60,120 nucleotides of DNA from Achromobacter insuavis (GTDB lineage: Bacteria > Pseudomonadota > Gammaproteobacteria > Burkholderiales > Burkholderiaceae_B): NCBI RefSeq assembly GCF_902859645.1, contig NZ_CADIJR010000040.1, forward strand, positions 1 to 60,120, read 5' to 3'. Numbering within the stretch: position 1 is the stretch's first letter; each line of letters opens with the position of its first letter. Below, in pieces: positions 8,079 through 16,386 of the stretch. The position numbers and the translations under genes are program-made. The notes under the pieces were generated by a model, which was not told the DNA's origin, did not search any database, and was given only the letters and a program-made list of their open reading frames with translations.

Positions 8079-8282
8079 CGGGTGATGGGTAGCCGGCAGG
8101 GGGCGGCGTATCAGCAACACAGTCATGGCATCTCCAATCGCATCAGCCCGAACCGTGTTGAGGCGGTCACAGGCACACAAGCCTGGGCCTTGCTCGACGG
8201 CTCTGGGATGACGACCGATGGCGCCGGTGGTGCGGAGACTCGCCCTGTCAACACCGCTTACCACCCGCGCGTCCATACCTGA
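8066..8282 (+). other. Silent fibre C-terminal cassette B
   Basis: From the shared site the frame reads ANARVMGSRQGAAYQQHSHG and ends TRPVNTAYHPRVHT before a stop at 8282. The first ten or so residues match cassettes A and E; the middle (about 45 residues) is different. No ribosome site or fibre N-terminus precedes it, so it should be silent until inverted onto the fibre gene. Confidence 0.8.
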
Positions 8283-8291
8283 TGCCCTTTT

Positions 8292-8547
8292 CACTGTTAA
8301 TGCGCGGGCACATGCCTCTCGCCAGGCAGACGCCTTGCAAGGGCATGGTCATGAGCTTTGGGATCCCTTCACCGGCACAACCTCCGGCAGTGGCTCTTTG
8401 TCCGTATCCCTATCCACCAACCCCGCATCCGGGATATCGATCAACTATGCCTCGGGCAGTCTTCGAGAAGCGGGGCAAGGAGCACCCCGTATCGCCAAGG
8501 AAACACGCCCATCGAATGTCGCTTTTCTGCCCCAGATTCATGCCTGA
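8292..8547 (+). other. Silent fibre C-terminal cassette C
   Basis: The site here is a variant (CACTGTTAATGCGCGGGC). The frame reads NARAHASRQADALQGHGHEL, then a Ser/Gly/Thr-rich stretch, and ends TRPSNVAFLPQIHA at 8547. It is the most divergent cassette in both site and sequence, yet keeps the Asn-Ala-Arg junction and the closing RPxNxAxxPxIH motif. Confidence 0.8.
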
Positions 8548-8549
8548 TT

Positions 8550-8802
8550 TCAAGCATGAATCCGCGGGTAATAGGCCGTGTTCATCGGCCGAACCCGGGC
8601 CACGTTACCGGAGGTGGGAACACCAGCGGTGCCCGGTGCGCTGCTGATCTTCATGCCGGACACCACCGTCGTGGGTTCAAGCCCCCAGAAGGCGGCACCG
8701 GTGGTCGAGTAGTCAGCAATCGACGACAGTCCGGTTGGACCGCCGTTCACTGCGATGGCGCTACCTGATTGTCGCGTACCGATAACTCTCGCATTTGCAG
8801 TG
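8550..8802 (-). other. Silent fibre C-terminal cassette D
   Basis: On the minus strand the site is CACTGCAAATGCGAGAG. The frame reads NARVIGTRQSGSAIAVNGGP and ends RPMNTAYYPRIHA at 8550, about 81 residues. It lies directly downstream of the expressed cassette E in the same orientation, so it needs two successive inversions (or a deletion) to be expressed. Confidence 0.8.
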
Positions 8803-9049
8803 AGGCAGACGTCAGGAATGGATGCGCGGTTGGTAGGCAGTGTTCACGGGGCGGGTCTCGTTGCCACCAGCATCATCAATCGTGGAACCCGCGTTGTTCC
8901 AGACGATGTTTGTTGCGCTCATCACACTGCGATGCACCGCCAAGGCCTCGCCGTTGCTGGCACCCGTCACCGTGGAAGTCTGGAACCGATGGGAGTGGCG
9001 CCGGAACGTGTCGGCCTGCCGGCTACCCATCACCCGCGCATTTGCAGTG
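8790..9049 (-). repeat. 260-bp inverted repeat, right copy (cassette E, expressed)
   Basis: This is the expressed C-terminal end of the fibre gene plus the next site, identical in inverted orientation to 7819-8078. The loop between the two copies is 711 bases and holds cassettes B, C and D. Confidence 0.9.
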
Positions 9050-9780
9050 TCAGCGTCAGTTCCCGTAAAACGCCGGAACATATCGCGCAGATCGGGCACC
9101 CGGAATTGCGTCGCCGAATAGTCCGAAAACCAGTGACTGCCGCGATTCGCCGACCACACAGCCTCGGTTTTCACCAGCCCCTGCTCCTGCGCATACCCCC
9201 ACAGGGCGGCGTAGTCGGTCTTCGACAGCAGGCCGCCGATGGCATCGACTTCGCTGGCCAGCGGCAGCGAGGTATGGCCGTCCAGGGGACGGCCGCACAA
9301 CGGCGAGCGGTAGCCGGTGAAATACTGCCCCGACACCCAGGTCCACACTTCCGCGCATTCCGAGACGATGATCGGCCCGACATCCTGCGTCGGCAACGCG
9401 GTAATCGAGTAGATCCTGGGGAAGTTGCCCGCGACGAACGCGGTGGTGGCCAGCCGGGTACTTTTGTCGCCCGCCGCCGGCGTGGGCGCGGTCGGCGTCC
9501 CGGTCAGCGCCGGCGACGCCGCCAGCGCGGCCACGAACTTGGCCTGCAGCGCCGCCAGGTCGCCGTTGTCCAGCACGTCCTGGCCGGCCTTGTCGGCGAT
9601 GTACTGGCCGATCATGGCGGCCACGAACGAGGCCTGGCGCCAGACGGTGTTGAGTTCCTTCGATTTGGCCGTGCCGGCCGAGAAGCCGCCCAGCCTGGCG
9701 GCCAGCGCCTGGTAGTCGGCGGGAGCGAGCACGTTGGCGCCGGAAACGGTGCCGAAGGGAAGAATTTGATTGATAGCCAC
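8812..9780 (-). CDS. Tail fibre with switchable C-terminus
   Basis: The expressed fibre has 322 residues. The N-terminus (MAINQILPFGTVSGANVLAP) would attach to the baseplate. An Ala-rich stretch, PALTGTPTAPTPAAGDKSTR, is followed by a phage-collar-like domain (FRVPDLRDMFRRFTG). The variable cassette starts at N247 and runs 76 residues to RPVNTAYQPRIHS. His-rich collar and RPxNxAxxP endings are typical of Mu/P2-type fibre tips that bind the target cell surface. The gene overlaps nothing and is followed by silent cassettes rather than directly by its chaperone. The C-terminal domain should set the bactericidal host range of the tailocin. Confidence 0.88.
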   Translation of the reverse strand: MAINQILPFGTVSGANVLAPADYQALAARLGGFSAGTAKSKELNTVWRQASFVAAMIGQYIADKAGQDVLDNGDLAALQAKFVAALAASPALTGTPTAPTPAAGDKSTRLATTAFVAGNFPRIYSITALPTQDVGPIIVSECAEVWTWVSGQYFTGYRSPLCGRPLDGHTSLPLASEVDAIGGLLSKTDYAALWGYAQEQGLVKTEAVWSANRGSHWFSDYSATQFRVPDLRDMFRRFTGTDADTANARVMGSRQADTFRRHSHRFQTSTVTGASNGEALAVHRSVMSATNIVWNNAGSTIDDAGGNETRPVNTAYQPRIHS

Positions 9781-9793
9781 GAAATGTCCTTAT

Positions 9794-10459
9794 TCAACCG
9801 GCAAAAAGCGAGCCCCAGAGTCCGCCGTCGAACCCGGAGATGTATTGGTTTTGAACGTCAAAACCGAACAAAGGCCCCTCAGCCGAGGGGATGACGTAGT
9901 AACTGACGCGCACGCCTTCCGGCTTGAGCGGGATGTACCCGCCGGTAAGTAGCGCCAGGAACAGCGCGGACGGCGGCGTACCGGCGACGCCGATATCCAC
10001 CGACATGTCGCCGTTGTCCTGGATGAACACATGCGTGCCGCCACCGAAAATGCGATCCAGGATCGCCGCCGATGCCTCCAGCGTGCCGTCCCAGTGGTTG
10101 GCCCCGATCTTGGCGCGCAACAACAGCCGATAGGTCTCGTCGTCCAGCTCGGTCAGGCCGCTGTCCGGATCGAACGGGCCCTGCCACACGCCCTGGTCGA
10201 AACCCAGGCCGTCGACGTCGTGCGAGAAGTAGATATTCGAAATGGGCGTCCGGACCTTCCGGTCCAGCCCTACCCAGCGCCCCACGGCGTCCAGCTGGAC
10301 GCCGACGGCCAGATCCAGATCGAAGGCCGCCGGCATGGCGCCGTACAGCTCTCGCAGTCCGGCCGCCGCCCCGCACAGCGCGGCGACGGTCGCATTGAAC
10401 TTGGGCTTGGAGCGGTAATAGGCCGACAGCCGCCCGAGATAATCGTCGGTATTGGCCAT
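9794..10459 (-). CDS. Baseplate protein, DUF2612-like (phage I-like)
   Basis: The product has 221 residues and begins MANTDDYLGRLSAYYRSKPK. It contains AVGVQLDAVGRWVGLDRKVR and LDDETYRLLLRAKIGANHWD, typical of the DUF2612 family found next to baseplate J proteins. It occupies the position of P2 gpI between the J-like protein and the fibre, suggesting a wedge part that anchors the fibre. It follows the J-like gene by one base. Confidence 0.72.
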   Translation of the reverse strand: MANTDDYLGRLSAYYRSKPKFNATVAALCGAAAGLRELYGAMPAAFDLDLAVGVQLDAVGRWVGLDRKVRTPISNIYFSHDVDGLGFDQGVWQGPFDPDSGLTELDDETYRLLLRAKIGANHWDGTLEASAAILDRIFGGGTHVFIQDNGDMSVDIGVAGTPPSALFLALLTGGYIPLKPEGVRVSYYVIPSAEGPLFGFDVQNQYISGFDGGLWGSLFAG

Positions 10460-10460
10460 A

Positions 10461-11642
10461 TCAGGTCACCGTGAGTTTGATGTCGTCCGGCGTCGCGGCG
10501 GCGGCCTCGTTGAAGGCCAGCGACACGTCAGGCGCGCCGCTGCCGGCGGGACCGCGCAGCGTCAGCCCGGAAATCTTGAACGTGCCATTGCCGGCCACGC
10601 CATTGGCCGCCGAAATGGCGTCGGCCCACTCCACCGACGCACTGGCGCCGCCGCCGATCGCGACACCATTGATGTAGTCCGCGACCGCCCGCTGCACCGC
10701 CACGCCGATGGCCGTGGTGTAGCCCGGCAAGGCCCGCAGCTGCACGTCGACCGCCACCGGCACGATCGTGGGCCGGAAGAACCGGATGCGATGCGCGATG
10801 CCGTAGATGTCCGTCACGACCACCGTGGTGGTCCCGTGCGTGCCGGTCCCCGGCGTCTTCTTGGCGGCAATGGCCTGCGCGATCAGCGCCGCGTCGCCGC
10901 CATCGACCACCAGCGCGATGCTGTGCGGCGGCAGGCCGTGGGCGTCCGCCACCGCGCCGTCGTTCTCGAAGGCGGCGTGGCGCAACACGCCAGGCACCGA
11001 CGCGACGGCCCCAATGGTGCCCTCCAGCACGCTGCGCGACGGCAGGGCCACCGAGACGGCCTGGCGCACCCGCAACGCGGCATCGCTCTCGACCGGCGCG
11101 CCTGGCGTTGCCGCCGCCGGGTTGACCACGGACTGCCAGCCCAGCGTCGGCGTGCCGATCTGGTTGATGCTGCCGGCCGCTGCGGTCACGGCGCCCAGCG
11201 CCTGGCTCTGGGCGGTGACGGTGATCTCGCCGCCAGGCGGAATCGTCACGCTGGCCGGCAGTTGCCAGCGGCCGCGGTTGGCATCCATCGCCACGCCATC
11301 GACGATGGTGACGCCGCCCTGCCCCACGATGCGCAGGTCCACCGACGAACGCGTCGCGGCGCCGCGGACCAGGCCGTTGATCTTGACGTTGCTCGACAGC
11401 GCCGCGTTGGCGGCGGTGGCCGGCGAGAACGCGTTGTAGACGCTGATCGCCGCCGAGTTGGCTTCATGGATGGCCAGGGCAAAAACGGCCAGCAACTGAC
11501 CGTCCTGGCTGTCCGCCTCCAGGTAGGTATCGGCGCCGTAGATGCCGCGGTACTGCTCCTTGAAATACTGCAGCACCTCGCCATAGCTCGGCGCACGGAT
11601 GCCCGCGGCGTCGATGACCGGGGCTGTGGAAAGAATCGTCAT
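10461..11642 (-). CDS. Baseplate J-like wedge protein
   Basis: The start is ATG 11642, preceded by AGGCGGC; the longer open frame overlaps the whole upstream gene and is not used. The 393-residue protein has the baseplate J-like features: an N-terminal region with YGEVLQYFKEQYRGIYG, a central beta domain and a C-terminal helical/beta part (SVEWADAISAANGVAG). It is a homologue of P2 gpJ / T4 gp6, which forms the wedge ring and triggers sheath contraction. The start overlaps the W-like gene's stop by four bases. Confidence 0.83.
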   Translation of the reverse strand: MTILSTAPVIDAAGIRAPSYGEVLQYFKEQYRGIYGADTYLEADSQDGQLLAVFALAIHEANSAAISVYNAFSPATAANAALSSNVKINGLVRGAATRSSVDLRIVGQGGVTIVDGVAMDANRGRWQLPASVTIPPGGEITVTAQSQALGAVTAAAGSINQIGTPTLGWQSVVNPAAATPGAPVESDAALRVRQAVSVALPSRSVLEGTIGAVASVPGVLRHAAFENDGAVADAHGLPPHSIALVVDGGDAALIAQAIAAKKTPGTGTHGTTTVVVTDIYGIAHRIRFFRPTIVPVAVDVQLRALPGYTTAIGVAVQRAVADYINGVAIGGGASASVEWADAISAANGVAGNGTFKISGLTLRGPAGSGAPDVSLAFNEAAAATPDDIKLTVT

Positions 11643-11992
11643 AATGCCGCCTGCACAGTGGCCGTGCCATAAAGGGTTGAAATGGATGCCGTCACGCTCA
11701 AGCCGCGGGTTTGCGGGTCGAGCCGGCTCGAATACTCGGCCAGGTCGGTTACGCCTGCCGTGCCCAGGATGCGCTGGCGGATGGCCCAGTCGTAGCTGGC
11801 GCGGGGCTGCTTGCCCAGCACTTCGCCGTTCCAGGGCGTGCCTTCGGTCACGTCCAGGAACCACTCTCCGCGCGCCAGCATCAGCCGGGTCTTGACGGCC
11901 TGGGCCACGGCCTGCGCCGTATCGCGGTGGAAATCGGCCCGCGCCGAGCCGAACGAATAGTCGCCATCGGCGTCCAGTTTTCGGTAACGCAT
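11639..11992 (-). CDS. Baseplate wedge protein W / gp25-like
   Basis: The 117-residue product contains VAQAVKTRLMLARGEWFLDV and TPWNGEVLG, a pattern usual for gp25/W-like wedge proteins, which nucleate the sheath at the baseplate. The gene lies between the spike and J-like genes, as in P2 (V-W-J). An ATGA-like overlap with the J-like gene suggests translational coupling. Confidence 0.75.
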   Translation of the reverse strand: MRYRKLDADGDYSFGSARADFHRDTAQAVAQAVKTRLMLARGEWFLDVTEGTPWNGEVLGKQPRASYDWAIRQRILGTAGVTDLAEYSSRLDPQTRGLSVTASISTLYGTATVQAAL

Positions 11993-12000
11993 AGGAATCC

Positions 12001-12744
12001 TCAGTTGGGTGGCGTGGTCACCGCATTGGCGCCCTGCGCGGTATGGGTATGGGTATCGTCGACCCGCTTGCCGTTGGCCAGGATCTGGCCGATCACGTTC
12101 AGCACGCCGGTGATCTGGGCGGTATTGCCCTGGCCGCCGCTGCCCACCAGCCCCGCCAGATAGCTGAGCAGGCCGTTCACCAGCACCTGTCCGGAAAACT
12201 CGGACACCGGCGCAACCACGTCGAAGCCGCCCGGCGCCACGATCTTCACCTTGCCGGCTGCCGGATCCAGTTCCAGGAAAGTCGAGCCATCGTCGCTGCG
12301 CAGCTGGGTCGCGCTGGTGCTGACCGCGGGCAGCACGCGGGGTTGCGAGCGCACGCCCACGTAGACGAAGCCGTCGGACAGGTCATGCATGCGCATCTCG
12401 GTCTGGTCCTGCACCTTGCCCGACTGCCACCAGGCGTCGATGCAGCGCGAGGCAAACACCACCAGGCACTCATCGCCCGCCTTGACCGGAAAGGTCAACG
12501 TGCAGTTGCCGCCCGAGGGGAAATACACCGGGCAATCCACCAGCAAGGGCAACTCCAGGCTGTGCTGCCGGCCCTCGGGCGTCTTGACCCGCGCCCGGAT
12601 GGCGGGCTGCGCCGTGCACGTCATCGCCACCGGATCGAAGGCGCCGATGATCGCCGGCATGGCGGTCCAGGTCTGCGCCAGCGCGCCATGCAGCGCCGCG
12701 CCGATCGCGGCTTGCGGATCGTTCAAAGTCTCAAGTCGGTTCAT
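12001..12744 (-). CDS. Baseplate spike / puncturing protein (Gp138 N-terminal-like)
   Basis: The protein is 247 residues long. The N-terminal half is an OB-fold-like domain (CTAQPAIRARVKTPEGRQ, then VDCPVYFPSGGNCTLTFPV). The middle is Gly/Val-rich beta and the C-terminus ends with DDTHTHTAQG. A His-x-His near the tip is typical of spike apexes that coordinate iron. It should form the membrane-piercing needle under the hub. Context between the hub and W-like genes fits. Confidence 0.75.
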   Translation of the reverse strand: MNRLETLNDPQAAIGAALHGALAQTWTAMPAIIGAFDPVAMTCTAQPAIRARVKTPEGRQHSLELPLLVDCPVYFPSGGNCTLTFPVKAGDECLVVFASRCIDAWWQSGKVQDQTEMRMHDLSDGFVYVGVRSQPRVLPAVSTSATQLRSDDGSTFLELDPAAGKVKIVAPGGFDVVAPVSEFSGQVLVNGLLSYLAGLVGSGGQGNTAQITGVLNVIGQILANGKRVDDTHTHTAQGANAVTTPPN

Positions 12745-12778
12745 GAATCTTCCTGCAGAGATAGGGCCGGACCGCGCG

Positions 12779-13807
12779 CTACTTGACGACGGCGGCGGGC
12801 TTGGCCGCGTCGCCCTCGGCGCCGGCCCGTCCCAGGTCGCCGGGAAACAGGGTGGCGTCGGTGGCCAGGCAAAGGACCTCCGTGTACCACTCGTCGTCGC
12901 GCGTATTGCCTCGGTGCTCGACTTCCATCACGTAGTAGTAGCCATCGCCGCTGATGCGGCGCTGCTCGGTGCGATCGATCTCGTTCGCGTCCTTGCCCTC
13001 GGAACGGGCCTGGAAGCCATACTCGGCGATCCGGCTGTTGTCCAGGTTGACCAGCCCTCCCACGCGGATGCTGGGATTGAGCAGCATCCGCAGCTTGATG
13101 CCCTTCTCGGTCTGCTCCGGCATGCCCACCAGGCCGCTGTCGTGGGACAGCACGGGCACCGAGCCCGGCACATAGGCGGTTTCGGGGACCACCACCACCT
13201 TGCCGTCCTGGATGCTCCACAGCGTGTTCGCGCTGCCGCAGACATCCTGCAGGTAGTCGCGCACCATGCCGGACATGACCGCCCCGCGGATCGACTTCTT
13301 GCCGCCCAGGTCGGGCACGTAACCCTGGCGCACGCCGTAGGGATTCATGGCCGAGCACAGCAGTTTCACCTTGTCGGCGCGGGAGCTGCCCTTGGGCACG
13401 GTGGCATTGACCACCGCGAAGTTGTAGGCCTTGTCGCCGTCGGCCGCGGTGATTTCCAGCACGGTCTCGGTGTCACCCGAACCGCCCCATTTGGCGCGCA
13501 CCACGTTGCCATGGAAGATCACGCCATAGTTGCCTTCATAGCCTGCCTGCAACACCACGCGGGTGAATTCGCGCTGCACCAGGCTGGCCGTTTCGCGGCT
13601 GGCGTTCATCACCTTGATGGTGGCGGTGTTGGGCGACTTGACGTCGTTGCGCTTGATGCCGAAGCTGAAGCTCAGCGCCGACAGATCCAGCGCTTCCTCG
13701 TCGCCGACGATCAGCGAGACCTTCCGGCCCCACTGGCGCACGCCCTCATCGTCATCGACCGGATCGCCGTATACGGCGATCGGCTCCATTGTGGTCGTCT
13801 CGGCCAT
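12779..13807 (-). CDS. Baseplate hub protein (gpD/gp27-like)
   Basis: The protein is 342 residues from ATG 13807, which overlaps the upstream stop in TGACATG and suggests coupled translation; an upstream in-frame ATG at 13840 is less likely. The sequence has the two-barrel look of phage hub proteins, with segments such as ALSFSFGIKRNDVKSPNTAT and TAADGDKAYNFAVVNATVP. It should join the tube to the spike. Confidence 0.7.
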   Translation of the reverse strand: MAETTTMEPIAVYGDPVDDDEGVRQWGRKVSLIVGDEEALDLSALSFSFGIKRNDVKSPNTATIKVMNASRETASLVQREFTRVVLQAGYEGNYGVIFHGNVVRAKWGGSGDTETVLEITAADGDKAYNFAVVNATVPKGSSRADKVKLLCSAMNPYGVRQGYVPDLGGKKSIRGAVMSGMVRDYLQDVCGSANTLWSIQDGKVVVVPETAYVPGSVPVLSHDSGLVGMPEQTEKGIKLRMLLNPSIRVGGLVNLDNSRIAEYGFQARSEGKDANEIDRTEQRRISGDGYYYVMEVEHRGNTRDDEWYTEVLCLATDATLFPGDLGRAGAEGDAAKPAAVVK

Positions 13808-13808
13808 G

Positions 13809-14108
13809 TCAGTCCGCCACCCAATAGAGCTTGGCGCCACGGCCCAGGTCGGTGGCCGTCGGCGCGTCGTCGGGCGACTCCGCCCCCGTCACGCGCAGGC
13901 CGCCGGCGAAGCCCAGGTGCCGGTACTGCCCCAGCAGGTTCAGGCCCGTCACCAGCGGAATGCCGGACACCAGCGGCTGGCCGAGGTCATCGGCCACGTC
14001 CAGTATCCAGCCGTCGCGATACTGCAACGTCAGCCGGTAATCGTCACCGCCCAGCGAGATGGCGAACACCTGCGGGATCGGCGACAGAGGTATCTCGAAG
14101 TAGTTCAT
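13809..14108 (-). CDS. Small tail/baseplate protein (phage 99-residue family)
   Basis: The product begins MNYFEIPLSPIPQVFAISLG and is a compact beta-rich domain (DDYRLTLQYRDGWILDV). Small proteins like this sit between the Dit-like and hub genes in phages with this tail type. The exact role is unknown; a structural or adaptor role is inferred from position. Confidence 0.65.
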   Translation of the reverse strand: MNYFEIPLSPIPQVFAISLGGDDYRLTLQYRDGWILDVADDLGQPLVSGIPLVTGLNLLGQYRHLGFAGGLRVTGAESPDDAPTATDLGRGAKLYWVAD

Positions 14109-14117
14109 GCGGATCTC

Positions 14118-14717
14118 CTAGTTCCAATGCAGCGAGCCGCCGTTGGGCGCGGCCGCGGGCCGGGACGCTTTCACGCCCAGGTTCTGCTTGTCCGCGGTCT
14201 TTTCCTTCTCTTTCTGGTGCGCGTAGGGCGGCAGCGACGTGCTGCGGGTCTGCGCCACGATCACTTCGCGCAGCGTCACGGTCGCGAACACGGCGCCGGA
14301 GGTCTCCCGGCTGTTCTCGACCGCGATTTTCTCGATCAGCATGCTGCTGTAGCGGCGCCGGCTGGTGATCACATCCACCGGCTCGCGCGACTCCTGCAGA
14401 CTGAGCAGCTGCGAATAGATCGCGGTGGCGTAATCGTCGGCGGCCGCCTTGCCATTGGCCACGTCCCTGGCCCGGGCGCCGCGCAACGCCTCGTACGAGG
14501 CGTTGCTCCAGGCGCACTTCATGGTCAGCGACAGCGGCAGCTTGAAGGCATGGTCGCTGATCGCCGAGCGGCCATAGGGGCCCGACTCCACCGGATGGCT
14601 GGTGATCTTCAGCGTATCTTCGTGCGACTCGGTGATGGTCGCCTGCACCACGATGTCGCCGATCTTCTTCGACAGCAGGCCCACCATGTCGGTGCCCGTG
14701 AAATTCGTGTCAGTCAT
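14118..14717 (-). CDS. Dit-like baseplate protein
   Basis: The 199-residue protein begins MTDTNFTGTDMVGLLSKKIG and includes ITSHPVESGPYGRSAISDHA, which resembles the N-terminal part of Dit-like phage tail proteins. The C-terminal 40 residues are charged and low-complexity. The start overlaps the tape-measure stop by eight bases. It probably links the tube to the baseplate hub. Confidence 0.65.
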   Translation of the reverse strand: MTDTNFTGTDMVGLLSKKIGDIVVQATITESHEDTLKITSHPVESGPYGRSAISDHAFKLPLSLTMKCAWSNASYEALRGARARDVANGKAAADDYATAIYSQLLSLQESREPVDVITSRRRYSSMLIEKIAVENSRETSGAVFATVTLREVIVAQTRSTSLPPYAHQKEKEKTADKQNLGVKASRPAAAPNGGSLHWN

Positions 14718-16386
14718 AGGACCCCTGCAGGTTGCGCGTCAGGTCGGCGTTGACCCGGCTCTGTTGATTGGCCACGGCCGCTCCGGTCGCGCCGGGATCG
14801 GCCGACCCGTTGACGTAGATGGTGGTGGTGGCATTGACCGACACCGGCGCGGCGGCGGCCGGCGGCGCCAGCGCGGCGCCCCCCGCTTCGCCAAGCGCGA
14901 AGCCGGAGTGGTAGTCCCGCCACGGCTCGATCCGGGCGCCGTCCATGGGAGGCGGTTGCCAACTGCCGCCGGCCCCGTTGAAGCCCGGCTCCGCTTGCCC
15001 GAGGCCGAAACGCCCGTCGCCTTGCAGCGACTTCAGCGTGCCGTCCCCAAGCGTGCTGGGATACAGGCCCAGTCCCACCCCCACCGCCACCGGCGATATC
15101 GCCACGCCGCGGGCCAGGCTCTTGGCGCCGTCGACGATGCGGCCGATCCACGAACTGGCGGAGGCCCACAGTGACTGCCCCCATTGCAACGCGGAGGCGC
15201 CGGCCGCCTTGACGCTGTCGACCACCAGCGCACCACCGCGCGCGGCCATATTGCCCATCCAGGACCAGACCGCGCCGGCCATGTTGCTCATCTGGGTGAC
15301 GGCCGTCCGCCCCATCGAGGTCATTCTGCCGAACACGCCGCCCACGAAATTGCTGGTCGCGGTCCAGGCCCGGCTCACGAAACCGCTGATTTGGCCAGGC
15401 AGCGCGGCCAGCCGAGTACCCAGTCCGCTGATGATCGAGCGCATGCCGCCCAGTCGCGAGACCAGGCCCATCAAGGCCCCCACCACGCCGCCGCCGCCCA
15501 GCATCAGGAAGCCGCCGACCAGCACCAGGAGCTGCGAACTCAAGCCCCCGGTCAGGTCGTCGAGCCAGGTGATCAGGCTGATCACCGGCCCCAGCAACGA
15601 CATGATCGACAACACGAAATTGCCGACCTCGCCCAGCCGCTTGCCGGCCGTCTGGCCGTTCTCCTTGAACCAGGCCGAAATGCCGTCGAGCGTCTCCTGC
15701 AGTTTCGGGCCCATCGTCAGGAGCGCCTGCGCGAACATCGCGTTGACGGAGCCGCTCAATTCACGGATGGTGCCCATCAGCTGGTGCGCGCGTTCACCGG
15801 CCGCCTCGACCGTGCTGTTCTCCTGGGCATCGCGCTGCACCGACAGGCGCTGCCCGAACTCGGGATCGCGCAGAGCCTCCATGACGCCCGGGTCCAGCCC
15901 CAGGCTCTCGCCCGTCGCCCGGGCCTGCGCCGGATCCATGCGCTTGAGCGCGTCGCTCAGCTCCAGCATCAGGTCGGCGCTGTTGCGCTGGGCGCCCGCG
16001 CCATCACTCGACGAGATGTGCAGCTGTTCCAGCAGCGCGGCGATCTTGGGATCGTCGCGCACGTTGCGGTGCAGCGCCTGGGTACTGCTGCGCATCGCTT
16101 CGACGGAAACGCCGAAGCCCTGCGCGACTGTCTCCAACGCCCGCATGTCCCGGCCCGAGGTGCCGCCCAGCTTGGCGGCGAAATAGCCTTGCTCGAACTG
16201 GGCGATCTTGTTCTCGGCGAAGTCGACGACGCTCTTCGCGCGGCCCGCGAACACCGCCAGCGCGTCGGCCAGGCTCTGCTTGCGCGAGTCGCCGATCGCC
16301 TGCTTGAGGTCCTTCAGGTCGTCCTTGTCGAGTTTGAATGGGCCCATCAACCCCGACAGGCTGATGGGCACGGTTGTATTAGCCAT
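14710..16386 (-). CDS. Tail tape-measure protein
   Basis: The 558-residue protein is mostly helical, with Ala/Gln/Lys-rich coiled-coil segments in the first 270 residues, hydrophobic segments around 255-335 (VLSIMSLLGPVISLITWL; a Gly-rich LMLGGGGVVGALMGLV), and a Gly/Pro/Ala-rich C-terminus. This is the usual tape-measure composition. The family rule of about 1.5 angstrom per residue predicts a tail near 80-85 nm. The start overlaps the stop of the frame-shifted chaperone extension. Confidence 0.85.
   Translation of the reverse strand: MANTTVPISLSGLMGPFKLDKDDLKDLKQAIGDSRKQSLADALAVFAGRAKSVVDFAENKIAQFEQGYFAAKLGGTSGRDMRALETVAQGFGVSVEAMRSSTQALHRNVRDDPKIAALLEQLHISSSDGAGAQRNSADLMLELSDALKRMDPAQARATGESLGLDPGVMEALRDPEFGQRLSVQRDAQENSTVEAAGERAHQLMGTIRELSGSVNAMFAQALLTMGPKLQETLDGISAWFKENGQTAGKRLGEVGNFVLSIMSLLGPVISLITWLDDLTGGLSSQLLVLVGGFLMLGGGGVVGALMGLVSRLGGMRSIISGLGTRLAALPGQISGFVSRAWTATSNFVGGVFGRMTSMGRTAVTQMSNMAGAVWSWMGNMAARGGALVVDSVKAAGASALQWGQSLWASASSWIGRIVDGAKSLARGVAISPVAVGVGLGLYPSTLGDGTLKSLQGDGRFGLGQAEPGFNGAGGSWQPPPMDGARIEPWRDYHSGFALGEAGGAALAPPAAAAPVSVNATTTIYVNGSADPGATGAAVANQQSRVNADLTRNLQGSYD

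Larger units (their letters stand above)
7819..9049. other. Putative tail-fibre shufflon (multi-cassette invertible region)
   Basis: The segment holds five fibre C-terminal cassettes that begin with a common site, CACTGCAAATGCGCGGGT or a variant, placed in the same reading frame (Ala-Asn-Ala-Arg). The sites are at 7819, 8066 and 8292 on the plus strand and at 8802 and 9049 on the minus strand. Plus-strand cassettes A, B and C and minus-strand cassettes D and E converge tail to tail at 8547/8550. Inversion between the site at the expressed fibre (9049) and any plus-strand site would fuse a different C-terminus to the constant N-terminal 246 residues. An Rci-like recombinase gene lies just outside. 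Inversion is inferred from structure, not observed. Confidence 0.85.

Noticed and set aside
7441-9780. Diversity-generating retroelement (as in Bordetella phage BPP-1)
   Set aside because: There is no reverse transcriptase, no template repeat and no pattern of adenine-specific differences. The fibre variants differ along their length and share a recombination-site-like start, so site-specific inversion explains them better.
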